64,000 nt of DNA from Leuctra nigra (taxonomy: Eukaryota; Arthropoda; Insecta; Plecoptera; Leuctridae): positions 8,742,001 through 8,806,000 of the forward strand of contig OW203762.1 in the NCBI GenBank assembly GCA_934045905.1, given 5' to 3'. The notes under the pieces were generated by a model. That model made no database searches, was not told the origin of the DNA, and saw nothing but the letters and a program-made list of their open reading frames with translations. Numbering within the stretch: the stretch's first letter is position 1; the number at the start of each line of letters is the position of its first letter. Positions 61,094 to 64,000 of this stretch are shown in pieces. A program made the position numbers and the translations under genes.

Positions 61094-61519
61094 TATAGAA
61101 CGACAGACAGACAGACAGACACATACAGAGTACGAGCCATATGAATACCGTATTGAGCTCGCTTACCAAAACTCGGCAACAATATTTGCTGTATCAAAAT
61201 CTGATCTAGTAATTTTGTAAGAGATATATTACGTAATGCCGAATGTTTCTTAGTTTTAATATGAAACATATGTTGATGTACGTATTCCAATTTGTTATTC
61301 GATACCCTCATACTTAATGATATTTTAAAAACATAATCAGCTTTTCTTTTTATTTACAGATTCAACCAGAACTACGGTTTGACAGGCATCTTGGATCGCC
61401 TGCACAAAACTGACGCCCTGTTCATCCAATCAGGACTGAACTCCAGACACAAGATGCTGACGGGCCTGACGCCGATGCGGAGCATAGTTCCTCTGAGAAA
61501 CACCGCTGGAGTCAAGTAG
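57040..61519 (+). CDS. FAXDC2-like: FAXDC2-like paralog 5 (5 exons, 326 aa)
   Basis: Exons at 57040-57188, 58285-58501, 59666-59847, 60280-60552 and 61360-61519; stop TAG 61517-61519. All junctions are GT-AG in phases 2, 0, 2, 2; the exon 3 donor (GTCGGT) is the weakest. The start [12 protein letters not shown] lies 10 bp after a good 3' splice site (TTTTCTTACCAG at 57019-57030), so an upstream non-coding exon is likely. Histidine boxes: HRLFH at residues 182-186, HKRHH at 195-199, HDFHH at 268-272. Hydrophobic segments: [16 protein letters not shown] in exon 1, then those shared with the family. Expected to be an ER-membrane di-iron oxidase, substrate unknown. The exon 3 acceptor plus first 81 or so bases is repeated five times at 106 bp. 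Intron 1 contains a 370-bp foldback and intron 4 a degraded helentron-like element with an (ACAG)n tract. This is the cleanest gene model of the cluster. Confidence 0.88.
57884..58253. mobile_element. Foldback element in intron 1 of paralog 5
   Basis: AGGCCTGGGGACCGCTG at the left and CAGCGGTCCCCAGGCCT at the right begin arms of about 120 bp that pair with scattered mismatches. Its right edge is 31 bp upstream of exon 2. Confidence 0.75.
59225..59746 (+). repeat. Exon-3 acceptor array of paralog 5 (5 acceptors, 106-bp unit)
   Basis: Exon 3 starts at 59242, 59348, 59454, 59560 and 59666. Each unit has the acceptor (TGTTCCAG), the exon through VAMWR, then a filler GATTGTACTGCATGTTG and the next acceptor. 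Units are nearly identical; the last has GTT for GTG in one Val codon and is the one that continues to RGVPPVREL. Earlier acceptors give a frameshift and a TGA in the following unit. Confidence 0.94.
60562..61130 (-). mobile_element. Degraded helentron-like element in intron 4 of paralog 5
   Basis: The complement of the family 3' end (GACGCTCTGTGTGACGCGTT then GATAAGCGAGC) appears 10 bp after the exon 4 donor, and the complement of the 5' region (GGCCTGGGCAGTGCAGGCAAA) at about 60930. Where other copies have a poly-T run this one has an (ACAG)n tract, 60954-61120. Confidence 0.5.
60954..61120. repeat. (ACAG)n microsatellite in intron 4 of paralog 5
   Basis: Tetranucleotide run with interruptions; sits where the helentron-like family has its poly-T. 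Confidence 0.93.
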
Positions 61520-61628
61520 GAAGCTAACAGGAAGGACTCAAGTGGCCTGGCTAAGCAAACGGGAAACTCGTCAAATAATTTTTTGAAATTTTCTTCTCAG
61601 TAACAGAATATTAAAAAATAAGATAGTA

Positions 61629-61819
61629 ACGGCCCATTACAGCATAATAGACTAAATAATGCCACAAACTGAAGTACTTTATGACATCGGGTACGACCTC
61701 AAAGTGTTAGTTAAATACGATTATTTTACAATACAACTCGTATTTAACCCTTTGGTGTCGTACCAGAGGTCGTAAAATACTCCAGTGTGTGGCATTATTT
61801 AGTATGCTGTAAGGGTCGC
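61629..61819. mobile_element. MITE downstream of paralog 5
   Basis: TTACAGCATAATAGACTAAA and TAATGCCACA at the left pair with TGTGGCATTATTTAGTATGC and TGTAA at the right; pairing continues inward to AAATACGA/TCGTATTT. Confidence 0.75.
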
Positions 61820-64000
61820 TAATATATGATTTTTTAACATTATGTTAGTGTGATGAAATATTTCAAAAAAACGCTTGATGAACCGTGCGATTTGATTTAC
61901 GTTCGTTTTCCCAGGCCTCTTAATAATTTGTCCGCCTCTTTGAAGATGGATTGTATGTTGACGTGATAGAGATGTTGTGAATCAATTGCTCTCTAAGCGT
62001 TAGTAACGCTTGTTTTTAAATTTGGTTGTAGAAGTTGTAAAAGGTTTTGCAATTAAATCAGTTATGCAAAAGTACACCAATTTACGAAATTAATATTATC
62101 GTAAAATTATCATCTATGGTGAATAGACACACATATTCTGAATCAGGAGATAGCCCGAGACCGTCATGGGGTATAATTAAATAAGTTGTTTGCTCAAGAA
62201 AAAGCATGCGCCCTTTTAAAAATATGATTTATTGTCTATTTTGAGTAAATTCTGTTGTGATGAAAAACTAATTGATCTCAAGAATATGATTTATTATTGC
62301 TTTTAACATTTTTATCAATGAGTCTAATTGGGTATAATAATTGTAATTATTTGACCTGTCATTTATCTGTTATGATAATTAAAATCATATTGAGCTTTTT
62401 GAAAAGGTAGATTTGGGAAAATGTTAATTTATTCAAGATAGTGGAGTCCAGAGCAAAATACCTAAATAATAGGGATTCTAAAAAAATAATCTGCACATGT
62501 GCAGAGTCCCTTTAATGACATGAAAGTGACTCTGCGCATGAGCAGAACCAAGTTGTATAACCAGAAGTTGCCAGTGTGGATTGGTCTGTATGTACTTATT
62601 ATTTTATTATAAGAAAACTAATAATAAACTGTATGATGGTGTGATGTAGATAAAAATAAATTGTAAATAAACAGCTTACATTTACTTCTTCAGTCGATAG
62701 AACTACACCTACGAGCACTGGTGCTACAAACTTACCTTTAACATTATTATTGATTAATCATAAACGCATTTTGATTATTTTATGCTAATAACATTTATTG
62801 GAAAGTAATTTTCCATAAGACCTCAGGTTGGGTTATACGAATGCAATATTTTCAATATACATATTCAATATTGTATTATATACAATAATATTTTCAATAT
62901 AGTTGTACGAACACCGTCCTGAGGTTTACACCACGAGCCCACAATACCTTATTTTATGGTGAAATATGATCTCGATAAGATCGAGGTCGAGGAACTATTC
63001 CGTTTTTTAAATGAATTTTAACGACGGTTTCAAATGTAATATTATGACATTTTACAATATTGTTTTGTTAGCTTTGAAGGTTATGTAAGAATGTATCGTA
63101 ATCACCTGTATCAGTTGTAATGAGTAGTTTTAGTTGGCTTTTAAACGAGATGTATCATTTATTTGTTGATGGTTATTCTTTTCTTTGAGCAACATTGTTT
63201 AAATTCGGTTTAAATTGTTTTAACAAATTAAATTAAATTCTTTTTTTATTTATATTTATTACTAAGATGATGTTCTTTAAATCTTTATTAATAAAGGAAA
63301 AGTCATAATTTTTAAAAATTAAGTTACTCCAATGTACAGAATAGAAATATATTATTTTTTTTTATTTTTTTTTATCTTCACATAATATGCTTTGTTGAAA
63401 AATGTTAACAATGGAAAAATATACCCATTTGTTAAAATGAAAACAATGACATGGGTAAAGATACAGTGGTGAAATAATATTTAATTGTTTATAATGATGT
63501 TACTTAGGGTATGAGCCTCTAGAAACAATACTGGTCTATTAGTTGACATACAACAATTATTAACGTCGTGCAATTTTTAATTTGTTTAATTACAAATTAT
63601 TATATAATATTTTTTAAAAAATAATCTAAATGCAAGAGTAGTGATAATGGTTCATGCCCTGTGTCATAAAATTATAATTCTTTAATAAAATAAGAGTTTC
63701 AAAATAGCTCAGCAATTCTTTTTAAATTGCAATTATTTCCGAGATTATTGTTCTGAGAAATGAGCAGTTGAGCTTTGTCCAAGAACCACAAATAGGGTAC
63801 GTCTTCCTCCCTAATTTATTATTTTAAAAATACTAGTATTGTAACAAATTTGTTTATATAAAATATAGTGAACACAATGAGTATGGATTATTTTACTTGA
63901 GTATATTTTTTCAATATTTTTATTTTCATAAAATTTTGTGTATGATAGTACCTTAAGTTCGATGCTAATTTCATTTTCTTTTACAAGACACTAATTAATA
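61820..64000. other. No gene recognised
   Basis: AT-rich DNA with a fragment (62491-62550) of the inverted-repeat family seen at 417-525 and the small inverted repeat listed separately. Confidence 0.55.
62822..62928. mobile_element. Small imperfect inverted repeat
   Basis: CCTCAGGTTGGGTTATACGA against TTGTACGAACACCGTCCTGAGG around an AT-rich core of AATATTTTCAATAT repeats. Confidence 0.5.

Overview
The window is a piece of an insect nuclear genome, most likely a sap-feeding hemipteran of planthopper type. The organism call is inference from style: AT-rich DNA, short exons with GT-AG introns, tRNA-derived SINEs, many small inverted-repeat elements and a repeat family with GAGCGAGCGAAGCGAGCG ends. 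There are no operons, rRNA genes or CRISPR arrays. A 200-base run of N lies at 32809-33008.

From 1 to about 19.6 kb I find no gene. That part holds a minisatellite (3.6-5.0 kb) whose unit carries CACGTG, SINEs, several MITE-like inverted repeats, a 168-bp tandem triplication (15.9-16.4 kb), a long (TCA)n tract and two copies of a helentron-like element.

From 19.6 to 61.5 kb lies a head-to-tail, all plus-strand cluster of five paralogous genes of the fatty acid hydroxylase / sterol desaturase superfamily (FAXDC2-like, PF04116 type). They lie at about 19.6-27.0, 32.3-35.7, 36.3-42.6, 44.9-49.2 and 57.0-61.5 kb. All share one five-exon architecture: exon 3 is always 182 nt and exon 4 always 273 nt, with splice phases 2, 0, 2, 2. 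All carry the three histidine boxes (HxxxH across the exon 3/4 junction, HKRHH, HDFHH) expected of an ER-membrane di-iron oxidase. Genes 1, 3 and 5 can be read complete (325, 322 and 326 aa). Gene 2 loses most of exon 2 to the assembly gap. Exon 1 of gene 4 was not found.

The most unusual feature is that every one of the five paralogs carries a tandem array laid across an exon edge, and one gene has two. Each unit repeats part of an exon with its splice donor or acceptor: 143 bp x7 donors (gene 1 exon 4), 182 bp x3 (gene 2 exon 3), 157 bp x12 donors (gene 3 exon 3), 129 bp x14 donors (gene 3 exon 4), 95 bp x23 acceptors (gene 4 exon 3) and 106 bp x5 acceptors (gene 5 exon 3). In each array only one of the repeated splice sites gives the full-length reading frame directly; the others run into stops. 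This is either a new kind of splice-site array shared by a gene family or a systematic assembly fault, and long reads would decide.

The rest of the cluster is filled with mobile DNA: helentron-like elements (densest at 51-57 kb between genes 4 and 5), SINEs and foldback elements, several of which stop within tens of bases of the paralogs' 3' splice sites. A 201-bp perfect inverted repeat lies between genes 1 and 2. From 61.5 to 64 kb only small inverted repeats are seen.
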